Shown piece by piece: positions 8,087 through 15,163 of a stretch of DNA of 26,669 bases. Within the stretch, counting starts at the first letter, position 1, and each line of letters begins with the position of its first letter. The notes under the pieces are model-generated. The model saw nothing but the letters and a program-made list of their open reading frames with translations, had not been told where the DNA came from and ran no database searches. The DNA is from Moorella sp. UBA4076. GTDB taxonomy: Bacteria > Bacillota > DSM-521 > Neomoorellales > Neomoorellaceae. A program made the position numbers and the translations under genes. The stretch lies in NCBI GenBank assembly GCA_002383405.1, contig DFYS01000102.1, positions 1 to 26,669 on the forward strand. The letters are read 5' to 3'.

Positions 8087-9160
8087 TTAAGAATGGAAAC
8101 CATCATAATAGTAGCTATGCCCATTAAGGAGTGAGCTTCCCGGGGTTGAGTGCTGGGCACCAGCAGCGGGATAAAAATCTCTCCTCTCACATCCCGCCTC
8201 TTTTTCCAGGGCAGCCACCACTGCCGCCGCATTGTCCAGCGTGTAGAGATGCTGGCGCAGGCGGGCTGCCCCCGGCAAACCCCGCAGGTAATAAACCAGG
8301 TGCTTGCGCATTTCTTTTACTGCCGCTTTTTCGCCTTTCATCGCCACCAGCATCTGCAGGTGACGGACAGCCATAGCCACGCGCTCCTCAATTCCCGGCG
8401 GGGGAGGCAGGGGCCGGCCTTCCATGCGGGCGCGAATGGCAGTCAATAACCAGGGGTTGCCCAGAGCACCGCGGCCTACCATAACGGCGTCGCACCCCGT
8501 CTGCTCCAGCATCGCCACGGCGTCGTCCGGGGTGCGGATATCCCCATTGCCGATGACCGGTACCGGGACAACCGCCTTGACCCGCCGGATGGCATCCCAA
8601 TCCGCCCGGCCGCTGTAAAACTGGCTGCGGGTGCGGCCGTGGACGGCTACGGCCGCTGCCCCGGCTGCTACCACCGCCTGCGCCGCCTCGACAAGATTAA
8701 CGGAATCTTCATCCCACCCTTTACGCATCTTTACGGTTACCGGCACCGCGCCGGCGGCCGTAACCATAGCCGCGACAATAGCCGCCGCCAGGGGGAGAGA
8801 GCGCATCAGCGCCGCCCCCTCGCCGTTCTTCACTATTTTAGGCGTCGGGCAGCCCATATTGAGATCGATTATGTCCGCCCCGGCGGCTACAGCCAGCCGG
8901 GTGGCTGCCGCCATGACCTCCGGCTCGCGGCCGAAGAGCTGCACGGCCACCGGCCGTGGTTCATTCCTTAGATCCAGGAGCGCCAGGGTAGCCCTGTTGC
9001 GGTAGATGAGCCCCCGGGCGTTGATCATCTCCGTGCAGGTAAGCGCTGCCCCTGCCTCCCTGGCCAACCGGCGAAAAACCCTGTCGGTGTAACCGGCCAT
9101 CGGCGCCGTAACCAGGGGGGCGGCTATAGCCACCGAACCGACCTTAAATGTTGCGTTCAT
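8087..9160 (-). CDS. dusB: tRNA-dihydrouridine synthase
   Basis: FMN/NADPH enzyme that reduces uridines in the D-loop of tRNA. The TIM-barrel family markers are present: VTAPMAGYTDRVFR near residue 20, DLNMGCPTPKIVKNGEGAALM (with the catalytic cysteine) near 97-117, VTVKMRKGWD, AVHGRTRSQFYSG, and VIGNGDI plus GCDAVMVGRGALGNPWL for FMN phosphate binding. The protein is 357 residues, longer than the usual 320-330. The extra tail (about from AQHSTPG) is encoded by a palindromic repeat that recurs near 11250. The start overlaps the end of coaX by 17 nt. The Dus subfamily (DusB) is assigned by general resemblance. Confidence 0.92.
   Translation of the reverse strand: MNATFKVGSVAIAAPLVTAPMAGYTDRVFRRLAREAGAALTCTEMINARGLIYRNRATLALLDLRNEPRPVAVQLFGREPEVMAAATRLAVAAGADIIDLNMGCPTPKIVKNGEGAALMRSLPLAAAIVAAMVTAAGAVPVTVKMRKGWDEDSVNLVEAAQAVVAAGAAAVAVHGRTRSQFYSGRADWDAIRRVKAVVPVPVIGNGDIRTPDDAVAMLEQTGCDAVMVGRGALGNPWLLTAIRARMEGRPLPPPPGIEERVAMAVRHLQMLVAMKGEKAAVKEMRKHLVYYLRGLPGAARLRQHLYTLDNAAAVVAALEKEAGCERRDFYPAAGAQHSTPGSSLLNGHSYYYDGFHS
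8147..8166. repeat. Dispersed palindromic repeat C, copy 1
   Basis: TGAGTGCTGGGCACCAGCAG is present here and, inverted, at 11250-11269 with 20/20 identity. Its core is a 6-bp hairpin (TGCTGG-GCA-CCAGCA). It lies inside the 3' end of dusB. Confidence 0.8.
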
Positions 9161-9908
9161 AGACGATCCGCAGACCCTCCAGGGTTAACAGAGGATCAAC
9201 TTTATCAATGCAATCAACCTCCGGTCCGATCAAGCCGGCCAGGCCGCCGGTAGCTACCACCGCAGCCACTTCTCCCATTTCGGCCTGCATACGGTTGACA
9301 ATACCCTCCACCTGGCCCATGAAGCCGTAGATAATGCCCGCCTGCATGCAGGCCACGGTATTTTTGCCGATAACCCGCGGCGGCCGCACCAGGTCCACCC
9401 GCGGCAGTTTGGCGGCGCGGGCAAACAGGGCATCAGTAGCAATAGCAATCCCCGGGGCGATAGCCCCGCCGATATATTCCCCGGCGGCTGAAATGGCGTC
9501 AAAGGTGGTAGCGGTACCAAAGTCGACGACAATGGCCGGGCCGCCGTAGAGCTCGTAGACGGCGACACCGTTGACAATCCGGTCGGCGCCGACCTCGCGG
9601 GGATTATCGAACCGGATCGGCATCCCCGTTTTTACCCCCGGGCCGATTACCAGTGGCTGACAGTTAAACTGCTCCTTAAACATGGTCTCCAGGTTCTGGG
9701 TCAAGGTGGGTACCACTGAAGCCATGGCTACAGACCTGACATCTCCCAGTTCTATCCCCCGGTAATGACCCAGCTGGCGTAAAATAAGCCCGTATTCGTC
9801 GGCCGTCTTCTGGCGGTCGCTGGCTATACGCCAGTGGCACTGCAGTTCCCTGCCTTGATAAAGGCCGATGACAATATTCGTATTGCCGACATCGATAGCC
9901 AGAAACAT
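9144..9908 (-). CDS. coaX: Type III pantothenate kinase
   Basis: Phosphorylates pantothenate, the first step of coenzyme A synthesis. The 254-residue protein shows the ASKHA-fold phosphate loop DVGNTNIVIGLY at residues 6-17, GADRIVNGVAVYELYGGPAIVVDFGTATTFD in the middle, GGAIAPGIAIATDALF and a C-terminal VVATGGLAGLI. The length is normal. AGGGGG is about 11 nt ahead of the ATG at 9908. It overlaps dusB downstream. The nearby panC and panD supply its substrate. Confidence 0.96.
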   Translation of the reverse strand: MFLAIDVGNTNIVIGLYQGRELQCHWRIASDRQKTADEYGLILRQLGHYRGIELGDVRSVAMASVVPTLTQNLETMFKEQFNCQPLVIGPGVKTGMPIRFDNPREVGADRIVNGVAVYELYGGPAIVVDFGTATTFDAISAAGEYIGGAIAPGIAIATDALFARAAKLPRVDLVRPPRVIGKNTVACMQAGIIYGFMGQVEGIVNRMQAEMGEVAAVVATGGLAGLIGPEVDCIDKVDPLLTLEGLRIVYERNI

Positions 9909-9972
9909 AAATAGCAGCCCCCTTCCAACCTTGACAAATGGTAACTGTCCAGCCTCCCTGACGGCCAGCCTG

Positions 9973-10001
9973 ATAACATGGCAAATTTAATTATTCCACA
10001 A
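9973..10001 (-). promoter_or_regulatory. Possible promoter for coaX-dusB
   Basis: Minus-strand TTGTGG (9996-10001), 17 nt, then TGTTAT (9973-9978): both hexamers are partial matches with ideal spacing. A separate promoter is expected because a terminator lies just upstream at 10027-10049. Confidence 0.4.
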
Positions 10002-10026
10002 GCGCCGGGTTTCTCCTCTTGCCGGG

Positions 10027-10049
10027 TAAAAAATAACCCCGCTCCGGGG
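10027..10049 (-). terminator. Intrinsic terminator after the bioY-DUF1284 pair
   Basis: CCCCG-GAG-CGGGG (10037-10049) is followed on the minus strand by TTATTTTTTA. It lies 6 nt after the stop of the DUF1284 gene and separates it from coaX. Confidence 0.8.
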
Positions 10050-10054
10050 GGCGA

Positions 10055-10429
10055 TTACCAGCGGCAATAACCGCCGGCCAGCCAGGGGCAACCCGTACAT
10101 AGATATGCCGCCGCCCGGGCATCGATCTTTCGCCCGGCAAGCTCCCGGGCCGCGGCCCAGGTGAGGGTAGTCCCCGCGGCCAGGCCGAGATATTCAAGGA
10201 CACGGTGATCCCGGTCAGAAGCCGTGCGGCAGGATTCGCTGCCGCAATTGGGGCAGGCGCGGCACCAGCTGTCAGCGGCGTCAGTGATTATTACCGGCGT
10301 TTGCGGCCGGCCATGCCACAGAGCCAGGGTACGCCTGACCCGGCGGATAAAAGCCGGGCTGTAGCCGCAACCCTGGAAATGACTGGCGCATAATAAATGG
10401 TGGGCGCGTACTGCGGCGGTGAAACTCAT
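10055..10429 (-). CDS. DUF1284 cysteine-rich protein
   Basis: A 124-residue protein matching the DUF1284 pattern: an N-terminal RAHHLLCASHFQGCGYS, then a cluster CRACPNCGSESC (Cys56, 59, 62, 67), and a C-terminal CTGCPW...C (Cys111, 114, 122). Nine cysteines in these spacings suggest an Fe-S or Zn site; the function is unknown. It starts 3 nt after the bioY stop, so the two are one transcript. The linkage hints at, but does not prove, a role near biotin or another Fe-S-dependent process. Confidence 0.75.
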   Translation of the reverse strand: MSFTAAVRAHHLLCASHFQGCGYSPAFIRRVRRTLALWHGRPQTPVIITDAADSWCRACPNCGSESCRTASDRDHRVLEYLGLAAGTTLTWAAARELAGRKIDARAAAYLCTGCPWLAGGYCRW

Positions 10430-10432
10430 GCG

Positions 10433-11035
10433 TTATACCCTGCCGGGGTGCCGGTTTTTCTCTATCCCGGCGGGATCATCCGCCCTGTACCCGGGCAGGT
10501 ACCCGGCCTGGCCCAGGGCGCGCCGGACCTGCAGGCTTACGGTTACCGCCAGGGCCAGTTTGGCCAGGTCCAGGGGGAGATAAGGGATAGCCCCCAGCAG
10601 CAGACCCTTTAACAAGTTGAGATGCAGCAGGTAGCTTAACTGGAGGGTACCCAGGAGATAGACTACTGCCAGTCCCAGCAGCATCGCAGCAGCCGTGCGG
10701 CCATAGCCCGGTTCGCCCTTGCCCCGCTCCAGGACCAGGCCCATACTGTAAACACCGAGGATAAAACCCCAGAGGTACCCTCCCGAGGGACTGACGCAAG
10801 CCGCCAGGCCGGCGCCGCCGCGGGCAAAGACGGGTAAACCGATGGCTCCTAAAAGTAAGTAGACGGCCATCGCCAGGGTGCCCCTGTTTTTGCCCAGGAT
10901 AGCCCCGGCCAGGAATACCCCCAGGACCTGGCCGGTAATCGGCACCGGCGAAAAGGGCAGGGGAATGGAAATCTGGGCCAGGACGGCCACCAGGGCGGCA
11001 AAAAGGGCCACCAGGGCCATATCTCTGGTACGCAT
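10433..11035 (-). CDS. bioY: Biotin transporter substrate-binding membrane protein BioY
   Basis: The S component of an ECF-type biotin importer. The 200-residue protein is very hydrophobic with about six membrane segments. It carries the family signature PFSPVPITGQVLGVFLAGAI near residues 27-46 and the GGAGLAACVSPSGGYLWGF block near 73-91. No bioM/bioN energising genes lie here, so it would use a shared ECF module or act alone. AGAGGTG is about 9 nt ahead of the ATG at 11035. The BirA-like operator at 11385-11417 suggests biotin repression. Confidence 0.93.
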   Translation of the reverse strand: MRTRDMALVALFAALVAVLAQISIPLPFSPVPITGQVLGVFLAGAILGKNRGTLAMAVYLLLGAIGLPVFARGGAGLAACVSPSGGYLWGFILGVYSMGLVLERGKGEPGYGRTAAAMLLGLAVVYLLGTLQLSYLLHLNLLKGLLLGAIPYLPLDLAKLALAVTVSLQVRRALGQAGYLPGYRADDPAGIEKNRHPGRV

Positions 11036-11074
11036 ATAAAAACACCTCTGGATTGAGATTGGGGAATTACGGGG

Positions 11075-11190
11075 ACACCTTACTTAATTATTTTGAGGCA
11101 AAGGGATAGTTCTCTTGCCTGCGCTTTTGTCTGCGAGCTGTGGAGGCAATGAATCAAAAGAAAAGGACCGTCCCCTTGCCTGCTGCCGGG
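11075..11190. repeat. REP-like repeat remnant in the bioY leader
   Basis: The segment contains GGGGACACCTTACTTAATTAT near its left end and AAAGGACCGTCCCC near its right end. Similar outer sequences flank REP elements linked to tyrosine (RAYT) transposases in related Firmicutes, by recall. No transposase gene is present. Confidence 0.35.
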
Positions 11191-11249
11191 CGCCTGCCGG
11201 GAACCTGCCCCACCCCTCACCCTTACCTAATACCGCTGTTTTCATCCTT

Positions 11250-11269
11250 CTGCTGGTGCCCAGCACTCA
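11250..11269. repeat. Dispersed palindromic repeat C, copy 2 (inverted)
   Basis: An exact reverse complement of 8147-8166, located in the untranslated leader of bioY. A 9-bp inverted repeat (11277-11285/11323-11331, GCGGCTTTA/TAAAGCCGC) starts just beyond it. Confidence 0.75.
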
Positions 11270-11384
11270 CCCACAGGCGGCTTTATCCTTCGTAGGTATG
11301 CACTTTCTGATGGGTTTATATTTAAAGCCGCTATATATAGTTGAGTACCGGGCATGGGCGTCTACCCGGCTTTATTACTCCTGA

Positions 11385-11417
11385 TTGTTAACCTACTTAA
11401 AAATAATTGGTTTACAT
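11385..11417. promoter_or_regulatory. BirA-type operator
   Basis: TTGTTAACC, 15 nt, then GGTTTACAT. This matches the Firmicute BirA palindrome pattern (TTGTTAACC-N15-GGTTAACAA) with only end mismatches. It lies between the birA stop and bioY, about 350 nt from the bioY start, so bioY would have a long leader. I could not settle on a specific -35/-10 pair in this AT-rich stretch. Confidence 0.8.
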
Positions 11418-11433
11418 AAATAACAAAAAAATA

Positions 11434-12426
11434 TCAGCTTACCGGTCGCAGGCTTACTTCCCCGGCGTTAAAACGACGGACATCCCCTCCCTCACCGCGG
11501 ACCAGCAGGGCCCCTTCGGCATCAATATCCACCGCCGTGCCCCGGTAGACCTCCCGCCAGGAGTTAACCTCCACCTCGCGGCCCAGGATAATGCTGGCTT
11601 CCTTCCAGGCGCGCCGAATGGGACCGAAACCCTTTTCCTGCCACAGCTCGTACCATCGCTCCAGCTGGTAAAGCATCTCCTGAAACAGGGGTAAGCGTTC
11701 CACCGGCCGCCCCAGTTCCAGAAGCAGGGAGGTTGCCAGAGGCCTCACTTCGGGATCAAAATCACCTGCCTCCAGGTTGGCGTTCAACCCCGTACCGAGG
11801 ATGATGTATTCGATGGCATCCATTTCGGCTTTGATTTCGGTGAGGATGCCGCAGGCCTTACGGCCGCCGATGAGCAGGTCATTGGGCCACTTGATCCCCG
11901 GTGGGAGACCCGTCTGCTGGCGGACGGCCGCCGCTGCAGCTACAGCAGCCATCAGGGTCACCTGGGCGGCATGGGTCGGGGTCACCCGCGGCCGTAGCAC
12001 CATCGAGCACCAGATACCCCTGCCGGGGGGCGAGAGCCAGGAACGTCCCCGGCGGCCGCGGCCGCCTGTCTGCGCCTCGGCGATAACCACCGTCCCTTCC
12101 GGCGCCCCGCCATCAGCCAGCTCCCTGGCCACCAGGTTGGTCGAACCGACTTCATCGTAATAATAAAGATGGCGGCCCATCCAGGACGTCCGCAGGCCGG
12201 CCGCCACTTCCTCCGGGTAAAAGCAATCCGGGGTCGCCAGCAGGCAGTAGCCGCGCCGGGTCTGGGCATCAATCCGGTAGCCTTCCTGGCGCAACGACTG
12301 GATATGTTTCCAGATGGCTGTCCGGGAAATACCCAGCTGGCGGCTCAAGCTTTCGCCGGAGATATAGTCGCCCCGATGGCTGCGCAGAAACTCCAGGACC
12401 TGTTGTTTACTTCCTTCTATTCCCAT
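11434..12426 (-). CDS. birA: Bifunctional biotin-protein ligase and biotin repressor
   Basis: Attaches biotin to carboxyl-carrier proteins and, as biotinyl-AMP holorepressor, binds biotin operators. The 330-residue protein has an N-terminal winged helix (residues about 5-60, SGESLSRQLGISRTAIWKHI), so it belongs to the DNA-binding class. The ligase domain has DEVGSTN, GGRGRRGRSW (121-130), KWPNDLL (179-185) and a C-terminal SH3-like domain (RGTAVDIDAEGALLV). A strong promoter lies directly ahead, so close that the transcript may start at the ATG. The target operator lies just beyond its 3' end, in front of bioY. Confidence 0.95.
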   Translation of the reverse strand: MGIEGSKQQVLEFLRSHRGDYISGESLSRQLGISRTAIWKHIQSLRQEGYRIDAQTRRGYCLLATPDCFYPEEVAAGLRTSWMGRHLYYYDEVGSTNLVARELADGGAPEGTVVIAEAQTGGRGRRGRSWLSPPGRGIWCSMVLRPRVTPTHAAQVTLMAAVAAAAAVRQQTGLPPGIKWPNDLLIGGRKACGILTEIKAEMDAIEYIILGTGLNANLEAGDFDPEVRPLATSLLLELGRPVERLPLFQEMLYQLERWYELWQEKGFGPIRRAWKEASIILGREVEVNSWREVYRGTAVDIDAEGALLVRGEGGDVRRFNAGEVSLRPVS

Positions 12427-12432
12427 ATCTAC

Positions 12433-12461
12433 ATTTTAGGCTTCCTCTTGCTGGTTGTCAA
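12433..12461 (-). promoter_or_regulatory. Near-consensus birA promoter
   Basis: TTGACA (12456-12461), 17 nt, then TAAAAT (12433-12438) on the minus strand. Only 6 nt separate the -10 from the birA ATG (12424-12426), so the predicted +1 falls on the A of the start codon. Confidence 0.8.
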
Positions 12462-12543
12462 CTATTTCTCAGCCACCTGGGTTGACATATTATTGCCGGC
12501 CATCCTGGCAGAATAGAAAGGAAATCACGCGGCAGGGTTTGGT

Positions 12544-12631
12544 CCGGCTATCCCCATATTTCCCCGGTCATTTCGCCAATGATGCGCTGGGCTGCCGATG
12601 TTTAATCCCGGCTATACCCATATTTCCCCGG
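12544..12631. repeat. Two direct 24-nt repeats spanning the panD 3' end
   Basis: 12544-12567 and 12608-12631 (both CCGGCTAT.CCCATATTTCC plus CCGG) match at 23 of 24 positions. The second copy encodes the last residues of PanD (SGEIWV) and its stop. The left copy continues into the diverged repeat B at about 12510-12556. Confidence 0.75.
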
Positions 12632-13001
12632 ACTGTTCCTGACCCCTGACCTCGCTAATCCGGTTCTGGTCATCCAGAAAAATCACCCGCGGCCGGTGGG
12701 ATCTGGCTTCAGCATCGCCAAAAAAGCCATAGGAGATAATAATCACGATATCGCCGGGCTGGACCAGGCGAGCGGCGGCGCCGTTGGCGCAAATCACTCC
12801 TCTGCCGGCAGGCCCGGGAATGGCATAGGTCTCCAGGCGGGCCCCATTATTATTATTGACCACCTGCACCTTCTCATTGGGGAAAATATCAGCCGCAGCC
12901 ATGAGGTCGCGGTCGATAGTTATGCTGCCCATATAGTTCAGGTTGGCCTCGGTAACCGTCGCCCGGTGCAGTTTACTTTTCATCATGATGCGCCACATCA
13001 T
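12612..13001 (-). CDS. panD: Aspartate 1-decarboxylase precursor
   Basis: Pyruvoyl enzyme that makes beta-alanine for pantothenate. It cleaves itself between Gly and Ser in YMGSITID; counted from the second ATG (12998) the serine is residue 25, as in the characterised enzymes. KSKLHRATVTEANL, GRGVICANGAAARL and GDIVIIISYG are family blocks. GGAGGTG lies a few nt ahead of the ATG pair at 13001/12998; the longer frame from 13028 is unlikely. The start overlaps the end of panC by 29 nt, which implies coupling. The C-terminal six codons and stop come from a repeat. Confidence 0.95.
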   Translation of the reverse strand: MMWRIMMKSKLHRATVTEANLNYMGSITIDRDLMAAADIFPNEKVQVVNNNNGARLETYAIPGPAGRGVICANGAAARLVQPGDIVIIISYGFFGDAEARSHRPRVIFLDDQNRISEVRGQEQSGEIWV

Positions 13002-13848
13002 TGTGCACCTCCAGGGTAAGATTATCAATCAAACGGGTATTTCCCACCTCAACGGCCAGGGCCAGCAACACCTGTCCCCTGATTTCCTCCAGGGGTTCCA
13101 GGGTCTCGGCGTCGCTGATAGCGACATAATCAATCCGCGTCAACGGGTGGGCCAGGATTTCCCCGGTGATGGCTTCCCGGACTACAGCGGCACTGCGTTC
13201 GCCGCTGCGGATGAGGCCGGCCGCCAGGTTCAGGGCGCGGTAGAGGGCAAGGGCACTGCGGCGTTCGGCCGGGCTTAAGTACTTGTTGCGGGAACTCAGC
13301 GCCAGGCCGTCCGGCTCGCGAACGGTCGCTACTGTTATTATGTCAACCGGGAAATTGAGATCCCTGGCCATGCGCTTGATGACCACCGCCTGCTGGTAAT
13401 CCTTACGGCCGAAATAGACGCGGTCGGGCTGGACGATGTTGAAGAGCTTGCTGACGACGGTGGCTACACCACGAAAGTGACCGGGACGGGAGGCGCCGCA
13501 CATCACCTCCGTTACTCCCTCGACCTGGACATAGGTAGCATAACGGGGCGGATACATCTCCTCCACCGGGGGCACAAAGAGGGCATCGACCCCGGCTGCG
13601 GCGACCAGCTTTTGGTCCCGCTCCAGGTCGCGGGGGTAACGGTCCAGGTCTTCTCCGGGACCAAACTGGGTCGGGTTGACAAAGATGCTCATGATGACGA
13701 CGTCATCCTGCTCCCGGGCGGTGCGCGCCAGGGTCAAATGGCCTTCATGCAGGTAACCCATGGTGGGTACCAGGCCGATACTTTTGCCCTGCTTTCTGGC
13801 TGCCGCCACGTACTGGCGGACAGCGGCCACGGTTGTCAATATCGCCAC
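12973..13848 (-). CDS. panC: Pantothenate synthetase
   Basis: ATP-dependent ligase joining pantoate and beta-alanine. The 291-residue protein has the nucleotidyltransferase motif PTMGYLHEGH at residues 28-37, IFVNPTQFGPGEDLDRYPRDLERD, GRKDYQQAVVIKRM and the KMSKS-like SSRNKYLSPAER. It starts at GTG 13848 with GGAGG about 11 nt upstream, inside a purine-rich tandem repeat. The next gene, panD, provides its beta-alanine; panB, which would lead to pantoate, is not in this window. Confidence 0.96.
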   Translation of the reverse strand: MAILTTVAAVRQYVAAARKQGKSIGLVPTMGYLHEGHLTLARTAREQDDVVIMSIFVNPTQFGPGEDLDRYPRDLERDQKLVAAAGVDALFVPPVEEMYPPRYATYVQVEGVTEVMCGASRPGHFRGVATVVSKLFNIVQPDRVYFGRKDYQQAVVIKRMARDLNFPVDIITVATVREPDGLALSSRNKYLSPAERRSALALYRALNLAAGLIRSGERSAAVVREAITGEILAHPLTRIDYVAISDAETLEPLEEIRGQVLLALAVEVGNTRLIDNLTLEVHNDVAHHDEK

Positions 13849-13858
13849 GGTTGTTGTT

Positions 13859-13922
13859 GCCTCCTGCCTCTTGCTTCCTGCTTCCTATCTCTTGCTTCCT
13901 GCTTCCCGCCTCCTGTTTCCTG
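13859..13922. repeat. Purine/pyrimidine tandem repeat at the DUF2520-panC junction
   Basis: Imperfect units of CTTGCTTCCTGCTTCC on the plus strand (purine-rich on the minus strand). The array encodes the last residues of the DUF2520 protein (NRRREAGSKR) and supplies the GGAGG ahead of panC. Confidence 0.75.
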
Positions 13923-14793
13923 TTCCCGCCCTGGTGGCAAATATTTCGGTAAACAGGGCGACTTTACGAGCGTCGATACTGCCTTTACGTCCCGCCACCC
14001 CGGCTGTATAACGCCCCAGGGCACGGTAGGTCTCCTCCAGATGGGGAGCAGCAACGGCCATGGCCCGCAGGTGGTCGCGCACCGTACTGAAATCACCGCG
14101 GGCAATGGGGCCGGTCAGGGCGCCGGGAATACCCTTATCATTAATATTCTCCAGGGTACCTTTAATTAAAGGATCCAGGGCATGAGCAGCCATCTCCGCT
14201 TCCATACCGGCGGCCTGCATGAGGCGGCGGCTCAAGTCAACCAGGCTGACCAGGTAATTGGAGGCGACGCACGCGGCGGCGTGGTAAAGGGGCTTTGCAT
14301 CAGGGCTGATAACGAAATACTCGCCCCCCAGGTCGGTTACCAGGCGTTTACCTAAAGGCAGGGCTTCCCGGTCGCCCTCGAGGCTGAATACGGACCCCGG
14401 CAGGTTGGCAACCGCCCGGTCAGCGTCGGCGCAGGACTGCAGCGGGTGCAGGCTTAATATCCGGGCGCCGGCCTGCTGTGCCGGCGCCAGCACCGCCGCA
14501 GTTAACGAACCGCTCATATGGATGACCGTCTGGCCGGTCCTGAAACCACCCCGGCCTGCAATAGCGGCGGCCACCGCTCCAATGGCCCGGTCACTGGTGG
14601 TGATCAAGACAATATCCGCCCGCCGGGCTGCTTCTTCCGGCTGCTCGCAAGCAGGACACGAAAGCCGTGCCGCCGCCCGCTGCGCCGATATAAGCGTACG
14701 GCTGGCCACGCCGGCGATGGTATAGCCACGCTGGCTTAGCAGGATGCCCATGCCGGTACCGACGGCGCCGGCACCGATAATACTTACCTGCAT
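13885..14793 (-). CDS. Rossmann-like and DUF2520 domain protein
   Basis: A 302-residue predicted dehydrogenase. The N-terminal Rossmann motif SIIGAGAVGTGMG (residues 4-16) is followed by MSGSLTAAVL, ARILSLHPLQSCAD and a C-terminal helical domain (HAAACVASNYLVSLVDL). This arrangement is that of the F420/ketopantoate-reductase-like proteins that travel with pan genes; ketopantoate reductase activity is plausible but unproven. The ATG at 14793 was chosen over the frame start at 14934 because GGGGGTGGG lies just ahead and the Rossmann strand then starts at residue 3. It is the first gene of the pan operon. Its C-terminus is encoded by a tandem repeat. Confidence 0.85.
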   Translation of the reverse strand: MQVSIIGAGAVGTGMGILLSQRGYTIAGVASRTLISAQRAAARLSCPACEQPEEAARRADIVLITTSDRAIGAVAAAIAGRGGFRTGQTVIHMSGSLTAAVLAPAQQAGARILSLHPLQSCADADRAVANLPGSVFSLEGDREALPLGKRLVTDLGGEYFVISPDAKPLYHAAACVASNYLVSLVDLSRRLMQAAGMEAEMAAHALDPLIKGTLENINDKGIPGALTGPIARGDFSTVRDHLRAMAVAAPHLEETYRALGRYTAGVAGRKGSIDARKVALFTEIFATRAGTGNRRREAGSKR

Positions 14794-15035
14794 CTGGCCC
14801 ACCCCCTGTTTTACCTTTCTCGACCGCACGGGCCGAAGCGAGTTGCCGGCAACAACAGTATTCCCTGCTATATAATGGCGTAACAGCATTAAAAAAGCCC
14901 CCGACGAGCTGCCGGAAGCCTTGGCCCCATTCACCCGTCTCGGTCGCTATCGATCCAAGCGGAAATGCTTTTTTAAATGTAACCCATATTAAGTGTCGAT
15001 AGTTTTGGTGCACTCCTGCCTGTGAGGTAGTGCCT
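14794..15035 (-). ncRNA. Candidate regulatory leader RNA of the pan operon
   Basis: From the predicted start near 15035 the first element is a hairpin at 15010-15033: GCACT, a bulged A, CCT, a 7-nt loop, then AGG-AGTGC. A longer-range 7-bp pairing, CTATCGA/TCGATAG, follows, then the terminator at 14891-14919. A 5' hairpin with a bulged A ahead of pan genes recalls the described pan RNA motif, but that motif has two conserved bulged As and I see only one, so the match is not made. No T-box GGTGG/ACC element is present. Confidence 0.5.
14891..14919 (-). terminator. Intrinsic terminator/attenuator in the pan-operon leader
   Basis: On the minus strand a 9-bp stem GCTTCCGGC/GTCGGGGGC with loop AGCTC is followed by six T. 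No minus-strand gene ends upstream, so it sits within the leader of the DUF2520-panC-panD transcript, as in transcription attenuation. Confidence 0.75.
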
Positions 15036-15041
15036 GTAACT

Positions 15042-15071
15042 ATTTTAACACCCCGCGCCGTTATCTGGCAA
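15042..15071 (-). promoter_or_regulatory. Promoter of the DUF2520-panC-panD operon
   Basis: TTGCCA (15066-15071), 18 nt, then TAAAAT (15042-15047) on the minus strand, with an extended TG two bases before the -10. The predicted start is about 15035, which leaves a leader of about 240 nt. Confidence 0.7.
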
Positions 15072-15119
15072 TAGCCGCGGGCAAAAAAAAGTAGCTATAT
15101 AATACCAATCTGCCGAGAA

Positions 15120-15163
15120 TTGTGATCCAGGTCACAGTCAGGCCGCTGGCCATCGTTTATGAT
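15120..15163 (+). promoter_or_regulatory. CRP/FNR-family site and -10 element of hcp
   Basis: TTGTGATCCAGGTCACAG (15120-15137) is a near-perfect CRP-type palindrome. TATGAT (15158-15163) would be the -10, with the start near 15170; no good -35 is seen. The palindrome centre is 41.5 nt before that start, the class II activator position. HcpR regulators of this family are known to control hcp in anaerobes. Confidence 0.8.

Noticed and set aside
12481..12510. A divergent plus-strand promoter from TTGACA at 12481-12486
   Set aside because: No -10-like hexamer lies 16-19 nt downstream. The match partly reflects an inverted repeat with the birA -35 region.
14794..15060. A T-box leader upstream of DUF2520
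   Set aside because: The conserved T-box bulge sequence (GGTGG.ACC) is absent before the terminator, and the genes are not amino-acid related in the usual way.
15093..15103. TATAAT on the plus strand ahead of hcp as its -10
   Set aside because: No -35 or activator site is in position for it, whereas TATGAT at 15158-15163 fits the CRP-type site exactly.
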